From: Teichococcus vastitatis | Lineage (GTDB): Bacteria > Pseudomonadota > Alphaproteobacteria > Acetobacterales > Acetobacteraceae | Direction of reading: 5' to 3' | DNA: 64,000 nucleotides | Assembly (NCBI RefSeq): GCF_003604215.1 | Contig: NZ_QXGS01000011.1 | Location: forward strand, 1 to 64,000 | The notes under the pieces: model-generated | Database searches by the model: none | Seen by the model: only the letters and a program-made list of their open reading frames with translations | Told to the model about the DNA's origin: nothing | Shown: positions 28,457-38,562 of the stretch, in pieces | Layout of the letters: every line of letters begins with the position of its first letter | Position numbering within the stretch: the stretch's first letter is position 1 | Position numbers and translations under genes: made by a program

Positions 28457-29518
28457 TCACCGCCGCAGCAGCGCCTCGGCGATCTGCACCGCGTTCAACG
28501 CCGCGCCCTTCAGCAGCTGGTCGCCCACCACGAACAATGCGACGGAATGGCCGGACGGATCGCCCAGATCGGCACGGATGCGGCCCACCAGCACGTCGTC
28601 CTGGCCGGAGGCGTCGGAAGGCATCGGGAAGTAGTTGCGCTCGCGGTCATCCACCAGCTTCACGCCCGGCGCGCCCTCGAAGGCGGCGCGGACCTGGTCC
28701 GGTGTCACCTTTTCCTCGAACTCCACGGTCAGCGCCATGGCGTGGGCGCGCAGCACCGGGACGCGGATGCAGGTGATGCCGATCGGCAGTTCCGGCAGAC
28801 CCATGATGCGGCGCGTCTCCGCCACCACCTTCAGCTCCTCGCCATTGTAGCCGGTATGGGGGTCCATCTCGGCATTGTGGCTGAACAGGTTGAAGGCGTA
28901 GGGGTGCGGCAGGACCTTGGGCTCGAACGCCTCGCCGCGCAGCGCGGCGGCGGTGGAGAGGCGCAGCTCCTCCATCGCGGCGGCGCCGGCGCCGGAGGCG
29001 GCCTGATAGGTCGCGGCGTGCAGGCGGCGGATGCGGTGGCGGTTCTGCAGCGGGGCGAGCGCCACGGTGGCGATGGCGGCGACGCAGTTCGGGTTGGCGA
29101 CGATGCCGCGATGGCCGGCCAGAGCCGCGCCATTCACCTCGGGCACCACCAGCGGCACCTCGGCATCCATGCGGAAGGCGGAGGAATTATCCACCACCAC
29201 CGCGCCAGCCTTCACCGCCGCCGCCGCGAAACGCTTGGAGATGCCGCTGCCGGCCGAGAACAGGGCGATGTCGACATCCTGGAAGCTGTTGTCGTCCAGC
29301 GCCTCGACCGTGAGCTCCTGGTCCTTGAAGCGCATCGTCCGGCCGGCCGAGCGGGGCGAGGCCAGCAGCTTCAGGCGGGACAAGGGAAAGCCGCGGCTTT
29401 CCAGGCAGTGCAGCAGCTCAACACCGACGGCGCCGGTGGCGCCAACGATGGCCACGACCGGGTTTTCGGCCACGCGCTGGTGCGGCTGCGCGACAACGGT
29501 GTCTTTGAGGGTCGACAT
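28457..29518 (-). CDS. asd: Aspartate-semialdehyde dehydrogenase
   Basis: Asd makes aspartate semialdehyde for lysine, methionine and threonine synthesis and for diaminopimelate. The 353-residue protein shows VAIVGATGAVGVELL (NADP site, 22-36), the catalytic Cys145 in ANPNCVAAIA, TYQAASGAG, and the late RVPVLRAHAMAL block with the active-site His. The residue after Cys is Val rather than the usual Ser/Thr. The start at 29518 (MSTLKDTVV) follows a structured leader. An upstream in-frame extension from 29623 is unlikely because it would run through the hairpins. Confidence 0.93.
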   Translation of the reverse strand: MSTLKDTVVAQPHQRVAENPVVAIVGATGAVGVELLHCLESRGFPLSRLKLLASPRSAGRTMRFKDQELTVEALDDNSFQDVDIALFSAGSGISKRFAAAAVKAGAVVVDNSSAFRMDAEVPLVVPEVNGAALAGHRGIVANPNCVAAIATVALAPLQNRHRIRRLHAATYQAASGAGAAAMEELRLSTAAALRGEAFEPKVLPHPYAFNLFSHNAEMDPHTGYNGEELKVVAETRRIMGLPELPIGITCIRVPVLRAHAMALTVEFEEKVTPDQVRAAFEGAPGVKLVDDRERNYFPMPSDASGQDDVLVGRIRADLGDPSGHSVALFVVGDQLLKGAALNAVQIAEALLRR

Positions 29519-29645
29519 GGTGTCTCTCTTGCGTTGGGGCCGGGAGAGACGGGGCCGGTTCAGGGCCCCATCCGCTTCCGGCGGGGCCTTCTGGTGCTTT
29601 ATGCCGTGGCGTTCACCGCGCATGCACCAGAAGACGCCCCGCCGG
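29519..29645 (-). promoter_or_regulatory. Structured 5' leader of asd with nested hairpins
   Basis: On the coding strand, two long arms pair: ccggcggggcgtcttctggtgc (plus 29624-29645) with its imperfect complement (29578-29597). A GGGGCC/GGCCCC stem follows. A final stem pairs plus-strand gtctctc (29522-29528) with gagagac (29544-29550). The last stem covers the purine-rich Shine-Dalgarno just before the ATG, so it could hide the ribosome site. No known riboswitch family was recognised. Amino-acid feedback control of asd is plausible but unproven. Confidence 0.4.
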
Positions 29646-29748
29646 AGCGGTCGTCTTGGTCGTGCGCTTGATGATAATGGCCGTGGACATGCCGGATAAT
29701 TGCGCCCGCGGCCACGCCCCCGTCAAGCGGCCCCGTGGGCATGGCGCT

Positions 29749-30477
29749 TCAGGACCGGAACAGTACCGTTTCGCCATGGCGCGTTTCATCGGGCAGGCAG
29801 AGTGCGGCCAGGGCGGGCGCCACATCTGCCGGCTGCGCGATGGAGGCCGGGTCCTCGCCCGGCATGGCCTGGGCGCGCAGCTTGGTGGCCACCACGTCCG
29901 GGTCGAACAGGTTCACGCGCAACGGCGTGTGTTCCACCTCCAGCGCCCAGGTCTTCACCAGATGCTCCATGCCGGCCTTGGTGGCGCCGTAAGGGCCCCA
30001 GTATGGCTTGGGCCGCTGCACCCGGCCGGTGGTGACGAATACCGCGCGGCCGGCCGGGGCGGCGCGCAGCGGCGGGTCGCAGGTGCGGATCAGCCGCCAG
30101 GTGGCGTTCATGTTGACGCCCACCAGCTGCGTCCAGTCGCGCGGCTGGATGTGCGCAATCGGCGTCAACGAGCCCAGCGCGCCGGCCACATGGGCCAGGA
30201 TGTCGAGCCGGCCGAAGCGTTCCACCAGGGAGGGGCCGAAGCTGTCGATCTTGTCGGCTTCCTTGCCGGCGAGGTCGAAGGGCAGCAGCGTGGCGCTGCC
30301 GCCGGCCCCGCGCACGGCGTCGTCGGTCTCCTCCAGGCCCCCCTGGGTGCGCGCGACCAGCACGCAATGGGCACCGCGCCGCGCCAGTTCCACCGCCAGC
30401 GCGGCGCCGATGCCGCGGCTGGCGCCGGTGATCAAGGCAACCTGCCCCGCCAGGGGGCGCGCCGGTTCAGCCGCCAC
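29749..30477 (-). CDS. Short-chain dehydrogenase/reductase (YciK-like) with altered catalytic serine
   Basis: The 242-residue SDR has the NAD(P) motif ITGASRGIG (16-24), a HVAGALGSL block in place of NNAG, and the catalytic Tyr163/Lys167 in GPYGATKAGM. The serine expected 13 residues before the Tyr is Thr150 (VFVTTGRV). Thr can sometimes substitute, so activity is uncertain. It lies 4 bp after the purF stop on the same strand, the recurring purF-SDR arrangement of Alphaproteobacteria. The substrate is unknown. Confidence 0.85.
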   Translation of the reverse strand: MAAEPARPLAGQVALITGASRGIGAALAVELARRGAHCVLVARTQGGLEETDDAVRGAGGSATLLPFDLAGKEADKIDSFGPSLVERFGRLDILAHVAGALGSLTPIAHIQPRDWTQLVGVNMNATWRLIRTCDPPLRAAPAGRAVFVTTGRVQRPKPYWGPYGATKAGMEHLVKTWALEVEHTPLRVNLFDPDVVATKLRAQAMPGEDPASIAQPADVAPALAALCLPDETRHGETVLFRS

Positions 30478-30481
30478 GGGC

Positions 30482-31975
<1,494 letters not shown>

Positions 31976-32074
31976 CGGCATCCTCATTTCCGGCCGCAGA
32001 CCGGCATGAACACGGTGTCGGCCAGGGCCGGTGAGATAACACGGACCGGTCCCGGTGTGGGGCCGGAAAGGCAA

Positions 32075-32097
32075 GAACCCGGCAACAGGCCGGGTTC
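32075..32097 (-). terminator. Hairpin terminator downstream of cvpA
   Basis: On the minus strand, GAACCCGGC pairs with GCCGGGTTC around a 5-nt loop, followed by TTGCCTTTCC. It begins 6 bp after the cvpA stop and precedes purF. The T-rich tail is imperfect, so it may be a weak or attenuating terminator that lets some radA-cvpA transcripts read into purF. Confidence 0.55.
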
Positions 32098-32102
32098 GGT
32101 TC

Positions 32103-32663
32103 TCAGCTGCGTTCCCGCGCGGGAGGGCGCAGCAACTCATCCATGGCCGGCAGGCTGCCCTGCGGCAGGTCCGGTAACCGGGGGCGATACTCCGGTGGCA
32201 GGCGCGAAACAAGCATCCCGGCAGTTCCCGCGACCACCGGGAGGGAACGGGCATTGCGCACCGGCTCCGGCCAGCGCTCCACGGCGGGCAGCACCAGTCC
32301 AGCCAGGATATAGGCGAGCACCGCCAGAAAAGCACCCCGCGCGAGGCCGAACACCATGCCCAGGGCGCGATCCAGACCCCCCAGCACCGAACTCCGCACC
32401 AGGGCCGCGAACCACGCGATCAGCAGCTTCAGCACGATCAGGGCCAGGAGGAAGCCGCCGGCCGCGGCGATCAGCTCGGCCAGCCAGGCGGGCTGGATGA
32501 CCCCGGCGGCGAGCGGACCCAGCACTGGCAGCAGATACAGGGCGAACACCAGCGCGCCGATCCAGGCGCCCATTCCCAGCACCTCGCGCACCAGGCCGCG
32601 CGAAAAGGCGATCAGGGCCGAAAGGGCCATCACCGCGAGGACAATGCCATCGACCCAGGTCAT
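32103..32663 (-). CDS. cvpA: CvpA family inner-membrane protein
   Basis: The 186-residue protein starts with the CvpA pattern MTWVDGIVLAVMALSALIAFSRGLVREVLG and has about four transmembrane helices, then a charged Pro-rich tail after residue 145. CvpA homologues sit next to purF in many Proteobacteria and are linked to envelope functions such as colicin V export or bile resistance, but the molecular role is unsettled. Gene order (radA, cvpA, purF) supports the assignment. Confidence 0.9.
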   Translation of the reverse strand: MTWVDGIVLAVMALSALIAFSRGLVREVLGMGAWIGALVFALYLLPVLGPLAAGVIQPAWLAELIAAAGGFLLALIVLKLLIAWFAALVRSSVLGGLDRALGMVFGLARGAFLAVLAYILAGLVLPAVERWPEPVRNARSLPVVAGTAGMLVSRLPPEYRPRLPDLPQGSLPAMDELLRPPARERS

Positions 32664-32697
32664 CGGCGCCAGCCTATAGCCAAGCAGGGCAGGGGAG

Positions 32698-34158
32698 TCA
32701 CGCTTCCTCGGGTGCCTCCTCCGGCGCTTCCTCCCGCGGGGCCGCATCCCTGGCGGGCTTGCGCGCCGCCGCGGCGGCGGCCAGCGGCGCCACGAGGTCG
32801 GCGAGGTGGCCGATCTCCGCCAGGCGCAGCCCCTCCGGCCCCTTACCCGGCGCCCTGCCGCCGCGCGCCACGCGGCGCGGCAGGGTGGCGGCGGCGAAGC
32901 CGAGCTTGGCGGCCTCCCGCAGCCGCAGATCGGTCTGCGCCACCTGCCGCACCTCACCCGACAGGCCGACCTCGCCGAAGAAGACGCGGTCCGGATCGGT
33001 GGGGCGGTCGGTGGCGGCGGACACCAGCGCGGCGGCCACGGCGAGGTCGGCCGCCGGCTCGCTGACGCGCAGGCCGCCGGCGATGTTCAGGTACACGTCG
33101 TTCTGGCCGAGGCTGACCCGGCAGCGCGCCTCCAGCACCGCCATCAGCATCGCGAGCCGCCCCGAATCCCAGCCCACCACCTGCCGCCGGGGCGAGCCGC
33201 CCGAGGCGGAGGGGGAGAGCAGCGCCTGGATCTCCACCAGCACCGGCCGGGTTCCCTCCAGGCCCGCGAACACGGCGCTGCCGGAGATGTTGCCGCGTCG
33301 CTCGGCCAGAAACAGGGCGGAAGGATTGGCGACCTCCATCAGGCCCTTGTCCGTCATCTCGAACACGCCGATCTCGTCGGTCGCGCCGAAGCGGTTCTTC
33401 ACGGCGCGTAGGATGCGGAACTGGTGGCCGCGGTCGCCTTCGAAATACAGCGTGGCGTCCACCATGTGCTCCAGCACGCGGGGCCCGGCCAGCGTGCCTT
33501 CCTTGGTGACGTGGCCCACCAGCACCACGGCGAAGTTGCGGGTCTTGGCCAGCCGGGTCAGCTCGGCGGCGCAGGCACGCACCTGGCTCACCGTGCCCGG
33601 TGCCGAGTCCAGGCTGTCCAGCCACACCGTCTGGATCGAATCGACGATCACCAGGGTGCAGTCCTTTTCCTCCTCCAGCGACGCCGCGATGTCGCGCAGG
33701 CTGGTGGAGGCAGCCAGGCCCATTGGACTGTCGGTCAGGCCGAGGCGCAGGGCGCGCAGCCGCACCTGGTCGATCGCCTCCTCGCCCGAGATGTAGAGGA
33801 CGCGCTTGCCGGCGCTGGCGATGCGCGCCGCCGCCTGCAGCAGGATGGTGGATTTGCCAATGCCGGGATCGCCGCCCACCAGCACCACCGAGCCCGGCAC
33901 GAAGCCCCCGCCCAGCACGCGGTCCAGCTCCTCCAGCCCCGTGCGGGTGCGCGGCGGTGGGGCGGCGCGGCCTTTCAGCCCGACGAAGTCGATCGGCCGG
34001 CCACCCTGCGACTTGCCAGCGGGGCCAGGTGCCCGGATCGCCTCGGGCTTTTCCTCGACAATGGTGTTCCATTCGCCGCAGCTGTCGCAGCGGCCCTGCC
34101 AGCGCGGGTGAACGGCACCGCAATTCTGGCAGATGAAGCGGGCGGTGGATTTGGCCAT
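32698..34158 (-). CDS. radA: DNA repair protein RadA
   Basis: RadA is the RecA-like branch-migration factor in recombination and repair. The 486-residue protein begins with a C4 zinc finger (Cys10, Cys13, Cys24, Cys27: ICQNCG and CDSCGEW). It then has the Walker A GGDPGIGKST (95-104), the RadA-specific KNRFG motif, and a Lon-like C-terminal domain. The extreme C-terminus is an Ala/Glu/Pro-rich tail. The ATG at 34158 gives MAKSTARF, the common RadA start; an alternative lies 2 codons upstream. Confidence 0.97.
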   Translation of the reverse strand: MAKSTARFICQNCGAVHPRWQGRCDSCGEWNTIVEEKPEAIRAPGPAGKSQGGRPIDFVGLKGRAAPPPRTRTGLEELDRVLGGGFVPGSVVLVGGDPGIGKSTILLQAAARIASAGKRVLYISGEEAIDQVRLRALRLGLTDSPMGLAASTSLRDIAASLEEEKDCTLVIVDSIQTVWLDSLDSAPGTVSQVRACAAELTRLAKTRNFAVVLVGHVTKEGTLAGPRVLEHMVDATLYFEGDRGHQFRILRAVKNRFGATDEIGVFEMTDKGLMEVANPSALFLAERRGNISGSAVFAGLEGTRPVLVEIQALLSPSASGGSPRRQVVGWDSGRLAMLMAVLEARCRVSLGQNDVYLNIAGGLRVSEPAADLAVAAALVSAATDRPTDPDRVFFGEVGLSGEVRQVAQTDLRLREAAKLGFAAATLPRRVARGGRAPGKGPEGLRLAEIGHLADLVAPLAAAAAARKPARDAAPREEAPEEAPEEA

Positions 34159-35107
34159 GCGCATATTTTAGAACAAACCGCGCACGAGCGGTAGCGGCCG
34201 GCTGACCAGGGCGCGCCACCCGCTGGCTGCACGGAGATGGCGTCCGCCGCTCGCCCAGGACCTTCTGCAGGTTGAGATCCGGATCCCGCGGGTGATGGCC
34301 CTCAGCGGCACGTCGTTCACCGTGTTCTCGAAACGGTTCTGCTGCCGGTTTTGATCGGCCCGAGCGGCAGCAAGATCCGGAAGGCGGGGCACGAAAAAGC
34401 GGGAAAACCAAGGTGCATCGCCATGCAGAAAGAGCGCGACGCGTTCACCACGCGGCCCCAGAAGCTTCGCGCTTGCCTGCGGCTGGCGCGGGCAATGCTG
34501 TTGCGGAAGCCCAGAACCCGCAGGTTGGGGACGGTCCATCGTGCCAGAGCAGACGGTCACCTCCCACAGAACGAGCAAGGTGAGCGGCCGGCCCGGACAG
34601 CGGTCGGCGCGGCGGATCTGGCTTTGCTTCGGGACGATCATGGAAGCATCTCGCGCTCCTCGCCTAGTGGAGGAACCAGGCAACATCGGCGGTCCTGCCC
34701 CGCAAGCTGTCCCGGCAGCAAATTGTTATGCTGCAATGCAGCACGCGTATCACGATAGATCCAGATCTTGGCGGACGCTTCGGCACACGGCATTCTGGGG
34801 GCCGTTCGAACCACGCGGACCGTAGTTTTCATGAAGATTTGGCTGGATACCAAGGGCCTGAAGCGGCTTGTTGGATTTAAGGCAGAAGCTCTGACTTTGT
34901 TGTGATTAACAGGTCCCCTTTGATTCTTGAGCGCAATGGGCAGATTTTTCCCGTATCAATGGTTGCAATGACGCGCTTCATGCTCCCTTCCGTCCTTCTG
35001 CCGATCCGGGCCGCCAGCCTGATCCATGATCCGCTGACCCCCTGGGCAGGTGGCCGGACCGGTCGGAGTCATTCTGCGACGCTGCCGCGATAGGCTGGGG
35101 CAAGGCC
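34159..35107. other. Gene-poor intergenic region of about 950 bp
   Basis: No recognisable protein, tRNA or rRNA was found. Base composition is visibly lower in GC than the surroundings, especially 34830-34980. A 173-codon minus-strand frame at 34168-34686 and shorter plus-strand frames have no known motif, weak starts and mixed codon use. It probably holds the radA and kinase promoters and perhaps decayed DNA. I could not identify what decayed. Confidence 0.55.
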
Positions 35108-37723
35108 GTGATCAGCACCATCCATGACAGCCCGGCGGAGGCACCAAAGCGTCCCGTGCGCGGCCTTCGCCTTTATCTGCTGGCCTTGGTGATGGCGGTG
35201 CTGGTTCCGGCGCTGGCAGGCGGTGTTGCCACGGCCTGGCAGCTGGCGGAAGCGCAGCGGGAACAGGTGGAAGCCTCGCTGCACAGTTCGGCCCGCGCCA
35301 TGGCGGTGGCGCTGGACCGGGAATTGGAAGTGCTGACCACCAGCGCGACAAGCCTGGCCAGCTGGCCGGTGCTTCGCAGCGCGCAGCCGGATGCGCCGGG
35401 ACTGGCCGAATTCCACAGCCATGCCGCCGACGTGGCGAACAGCTATGGTGGCTGGGTCGCCATCGCGCGCGGTGACGGCACCCAGCTGCTGGATACGCGA
35501 GAGCCCCTGGGCACGGCGCTGCCGGCATGGCGGGGGCGGCTGTGGATCGAGCAGGTGCTGGCCAGCGGCCGCCCGGCCGTCAGCGACATGTTCCTGGCGG
35601 AAGCAGGGAAACGGCCGGTGCTGGCCGTGTTCGCGCCCGTGCGGCAGACGGGATCCCCGGCCGCGCTGCGCGGGTCCGCGGAACCGCTGGTCCTGATCCT
35701 GGCCTTCGACCCGGCGCATCTGGCCGAAGTGATGACCGAGGTGCAGCCGGGCGAGATCTTCTCCGCCGTGCATACCCTCGAGGGCCGCCTGATCGTGCGG
35801 TCGGTCGGCCGGACCTCGGCCGGACAGCCCGTGCCGTCCTGGATCGCCGGCGCCGTTGCCCGGGATGAAGGGGGGCTGGCCCATGGCACCGCTCTGGACG
35901 GGCGCTCGGTCACCTCCGCCTTTCAACGGTTGGATCGGCTTCCCTGGTCCGCCATCATCTCGATTCCTTATGACCGGTACAGCGCCGCCTGGCGCACGCC
36001 GCTGGAGCGGCTGGCCCTGGGCGGGCTGGCGCTGCTGCTGGCCGGGCTGATCCTCGCCCTGATCGTGGCACGGCGGCTGCTGCAACCGATCGGCAACCTC
36101 GCCGCCGAAGCGGAAGCGCTGGCGGCGGGCGATGCCACCCCGCAGCTCAAGGCGCCGATCGGCGTGGCGGAGTTCGAGGCGCTCCGCCTCGGCCTGCACC
36201 GTTCCACCGAACTGATCCGCAGCCGGGCGGTGGCGGAGGGCAAGGTGCAAGCGGCGGAGGCAGTGGCCCAGGCCCTGCGCACGGAGCGTGACCGGGCGCG
36301 GCTGTATTTTGACGTGGCGAGGGTGATGCTGCTGGTGCTGGGGCCGGATGGCCGGGTGCAGGGCATCAACCGGCGCGGCCTCGAGGTGCTCGGCCTCAGT
36401 CACGAGAACGAGGTGATCGGCCGCGACTGGGTGTCGGAATTCCTGCCGCTGGCGGCGCGGCCGGCCATGCGCCTGATGCTGGAGCGCATCGCATCCGGCG
36501 AGATGGATCCGGTCACGGTGGTGCATGAGGCGCCGGTGCTGCGCAGCGACGGCGAGCACCGGCTGATCGCCTGGCACAACGCGGCGCTGCGGGATGCAGA
36601 GGGGCGGCTGGCGGTGATCGTCGCCTCCGGCGAGGATGTGACCGATCCCCGTGCCGCCGAGGAGCGCCAGGTGCTGCTGATGCGCGAGGTGGACCACCGC
36701 GCCAAGAACGCGCTGGCGGTTGTGCAATCCATCCTGCGCATGACGGAAACGCCGGATCCAGCGGATTTCGCAGCCACGGTCGAGGGCCGCGTCAGCGCCC
36801 TGGCGCGGGCGCATACCCTGCTCGCCTCGGAGAACTGGACGGGCAGCGACCTGCGGCTGCTGGTCGAGGCCGAGCTGGCCGGCTACGTCGCCAAAGGGCA
36901 GGTCAGCATCGGCGGACCCGGCGTGTGGCTCTCGCCCGAGGCGGTGCAGGCCGTGTCCATGGTGGCGCATGAACTGGCTACCAATGCCATCCGCCACGGC
37001 GCGCTGGCGCAGCCGGGCGGGCAGGTGTCGGTGCAGTGGGAAGCCACGCCGCAGGGCGATCTGCGGGTGGTCTGGGCCGAGCAATCCGGCCCTGGCCTGC
37101 GCATCCCCCGGCCGGGGCGACGCGGCTTCGGCCTGCGCATGGTGGACGCCACCGTGCGGAGCCAGTTCCGCGGCCGGATCGCCTATGATTGGCGCCCCGA
37201 GGGCCTGCAATGCACCATGACCATTGCCGCGGAACGCGTGTCGCTGCGCGGGCCGATCAACCCTTTGCCGGCCTCGCCGGTGATCAAGGGCCCGCGCCCG
37301 CCGCCGAGCCGGACACGGCGCATCCTGCTGGCGGAGGATGAGCCGCTGGTGGCCATGGAGCTGGACGCCCAGCTGCGCGAGATGGGGTTCACCGTGGTGG
37401 GGCCGGCGGCGACCCTGCAGCAGGCCATGGACCTGGCCGGGCAGGATCATGACCTGCTGGGTGCGGTGCTGGACGTCAACCTGGGCGGTCAGGCGGTGTT
37501 TCCGGTGGCCGACCTGCTGGTTCGCCGCGGCGTTCCGGTGGTGTTTGCCACCGGCTATGGCAGCCTGCCGGGTGGCTGGGCGACCAGCGGCGGGCAGGGC
37601 CGCACCGCGTTGCTGCGCAAGCCGCTCTCCCGCGGAGCGCTGGCCGGCGCACTGCGTGAACTGACGGGGATGCCGGACGCCAGTGCCGAAGGCGCTGCCC
37701 TGCGCCTGCAGGAACGGGCCTGA
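35108..37723 (+). CDS. Hybrid HWE-family sensor histidine kinase with C-terminal receiver
   Basis: The 871-residue membrane protein begins with GTG. One TM helix lies near 21-45, a large periplasmic sensor spans 46-295, and a second TM helix (LALGGLALLLAGLILALIVA) sits near 300-322. Then come a HAMP-like linker, a PAS domain (about 395-515), an HWE/HisKA_2 kinase with phospho-acceptor His530 (EVDHRAKNALAVVQSI), the N-box HELATNAIRHG, and a WAEQSGP motif. A receiver follows with phospho-site Asp789 (VLDVNLGGQ). HWE kinases often drive general stress or light responses. No partner regulator is adjacent. Confidence 0.9.
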   Translation: MISTIHDSPAEAPKRPVRGLRLYLLALVMAVLVPALAGGVATAWQLAEAQREQVEASLHSSARAMAVALDRELEVLTTSATSLASWPVLRSAQPDAPGLAEFHSHAADVANSYGGWVAIARGDGTQLLDTREPLGTALPAWRGRLWIEQVLASGRPAVSDMFLAEAGKRPVLAVFAPVRQTGSPAALRGSAEPLVLILAFDPAHLAEVMTEVQPGEIFSAVHTLEGRLIVRSVGRTSAGQPVPSWIAGAVARDEGGLAHGTALDGRSVTSAFQRLDRLPWSAIISIPYDRYSAAWRTPLERLALGGLALLLAGLILALIVARRLLQPIGNLAAEAEALAAGDATPQLKAPIGVAEFEALRLGLHRSTELIRSRAVAEGKVQAAEAVAQALRTERDRARLYFDVARVMLLVLGPDGRVQGINRRGLEVLGLSHENEVIGRDWVSEFLPLAARPAMRLMLERIASGEMDPVTVVHEAPVLRSDGEHRLIAWHNAALRDAEGRLAVIVASGEDVTDPRAAEERQVLLMREVDHRAKNALAVVQSILRMTETPDPADFAATVEGRVSALARAHTLLASENWTGSDLRLLVEAELAGYVAKGQVSIGGPGVWLSPEAVQAVSMVAHELATNAIRHGALAQPGGQVSVQWEATPQGDLRVVWAEQSGPGLRIPRPGRRGFGLRMVDATVRSQFRGRIAYDWRPEGLQCTMTIAAERVSLRGPINPLPASPVIKGPRPPPSRTRRILLAEDEPLVAMELDAQLREMGFTVVGPAATLQQAMDLAGQDHDLLGAVLDVNLGGQAVFPVADLLVRRGVPVVFATGYGSLPGGWATSGGQGRTALLRKPLSRGALAGALRELTGMPDASAEGAALRLQERA

Positions 37724-37782
37724 ACGAAGCCTGAAAGGGACCCGCGCGAGAACGCCTGCCCAGCCGTTTGGCCGGGCCGCTG

Positions 37783-38562
37783 CTACTTGCGCAGCTCCAT
37801 CTGGATCGGTCCCTCGCGCTCGCCCCGGGCGAACTGATCCACCATGGCATTGCCGGTTTCCCCCAGCGCCGCGGCGGGGCCGGTCCAGACAATGCGGCCC
37901 TTGTGGATCATCGCCGCCGTTTCGCCGATGCGCCGGGCGCTGGCCATGTCATGGGTGATCGACACGGCGGTGGCGCCCAGGCGCTGCACCACGTCGACAA
38001 TCAACCCATCGATCACCGCGCCCATGATCGGGTCGAGGCCGGTGGTCGGCTCGTCGAAGAAGATAATGTCGGGCGATGCGGCGATGGCCCGCGCCAGCCC
38101 GACGCGCTTCTGCATGCCGCCCGACAATTCATTGGGCGGCAGGTCGCCCACCGAAGCGGCGAGGCCGACCTGGGCCAGCACCTCGGCCGCGCGGTCGCGG
38201 GCCTGGGCCCGGGAGATGCGCTTCTGCGCCAGCAGCTTGAAGCAGACATTTTCCCAGACGGGCAGACTGTCGAACAACGCGGCATTCTGGAACAGCATGC
38301 CGGTGCGGTCGAGCAGCGCCTCCCGCTCCCGCCGGCCCATGGCCAGCACGTTCTGGCCATCGATCTCGATGGAGCCGGAATCGGGCTGGATCAGGCCCAG
38401 GATGCACTTGATGGTCACCGATTTGCCCGAGCCGGAACCGCCCAGGATCACCATGCCCTGGCCGGGCTGCACATCAAGGTCGACGCCGTCGAGCACCATC
38501 TTGTCGCCGAAGCGCTTGCACAGGCCGCGCAGGCGGATCTTGGGAGGAGGGGTGGTGCTCAT
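37783..38562 (-). CDS. mlaF: MlaF-type ABC transporter ATPase
   Basis: The 259-residue ATPase powers the Mla/MCE lipid transporter that keeps outer-membrane asymmetry. It has the Walker A GGSGSGKS (41-48), the Q-loop region GMLFQNAALFDSLPVWENV typical of MlaF, the LSGGMQKRVGLARAI signature, and the Walker B FFDEPTTGLDPI. Its start codon overlaps the mlaE stop by one base (ATGA), so the two are co-translated. An MCE (MlaD) gene would normally follow, but the next gene is the convergent kinase. Confidence 0.92.
   Translation of the reverse strand: MSTTPPPKIRLRGLCKRFGDKMVLDGVDLDVQPGQGMVILGGSGSGKSVTIKCILGLIQPDSGSIEIDGQNVLAMGRREREALLDRTGMLFQNAALFDSLPVWENVCFKLLAQKRISRAQARDRAAEVLAQVGLAASVGDLPPNELSGGMQKRVGLARAIAASPDIIFFDEPTTGLDPIMGAVIDGLIVDVVQRLGATAVSITHDMASARRIGETAAMIHKGRIVWTGPAAALGETGNAMVDQFARGEREGPIQMELRK

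Noticed and set aside
29519-29748. tRNA or known riboswitch in the asd leader
   Set aside because: No cloverleaf and no recognised riboswitch core; kept only as a structured leader.
34168-34686. Minus-strand 172-residue frame in the gap
   Set aside because: No domain, mixed codon use and no recognisable relative; may be decayed DNA.
34831-34905. 24-codon frame in the gap beginning MKIWLDTKGLKRL
   Set aside because: No Shine-Dalgarno, no known match and too short to support as a gene.
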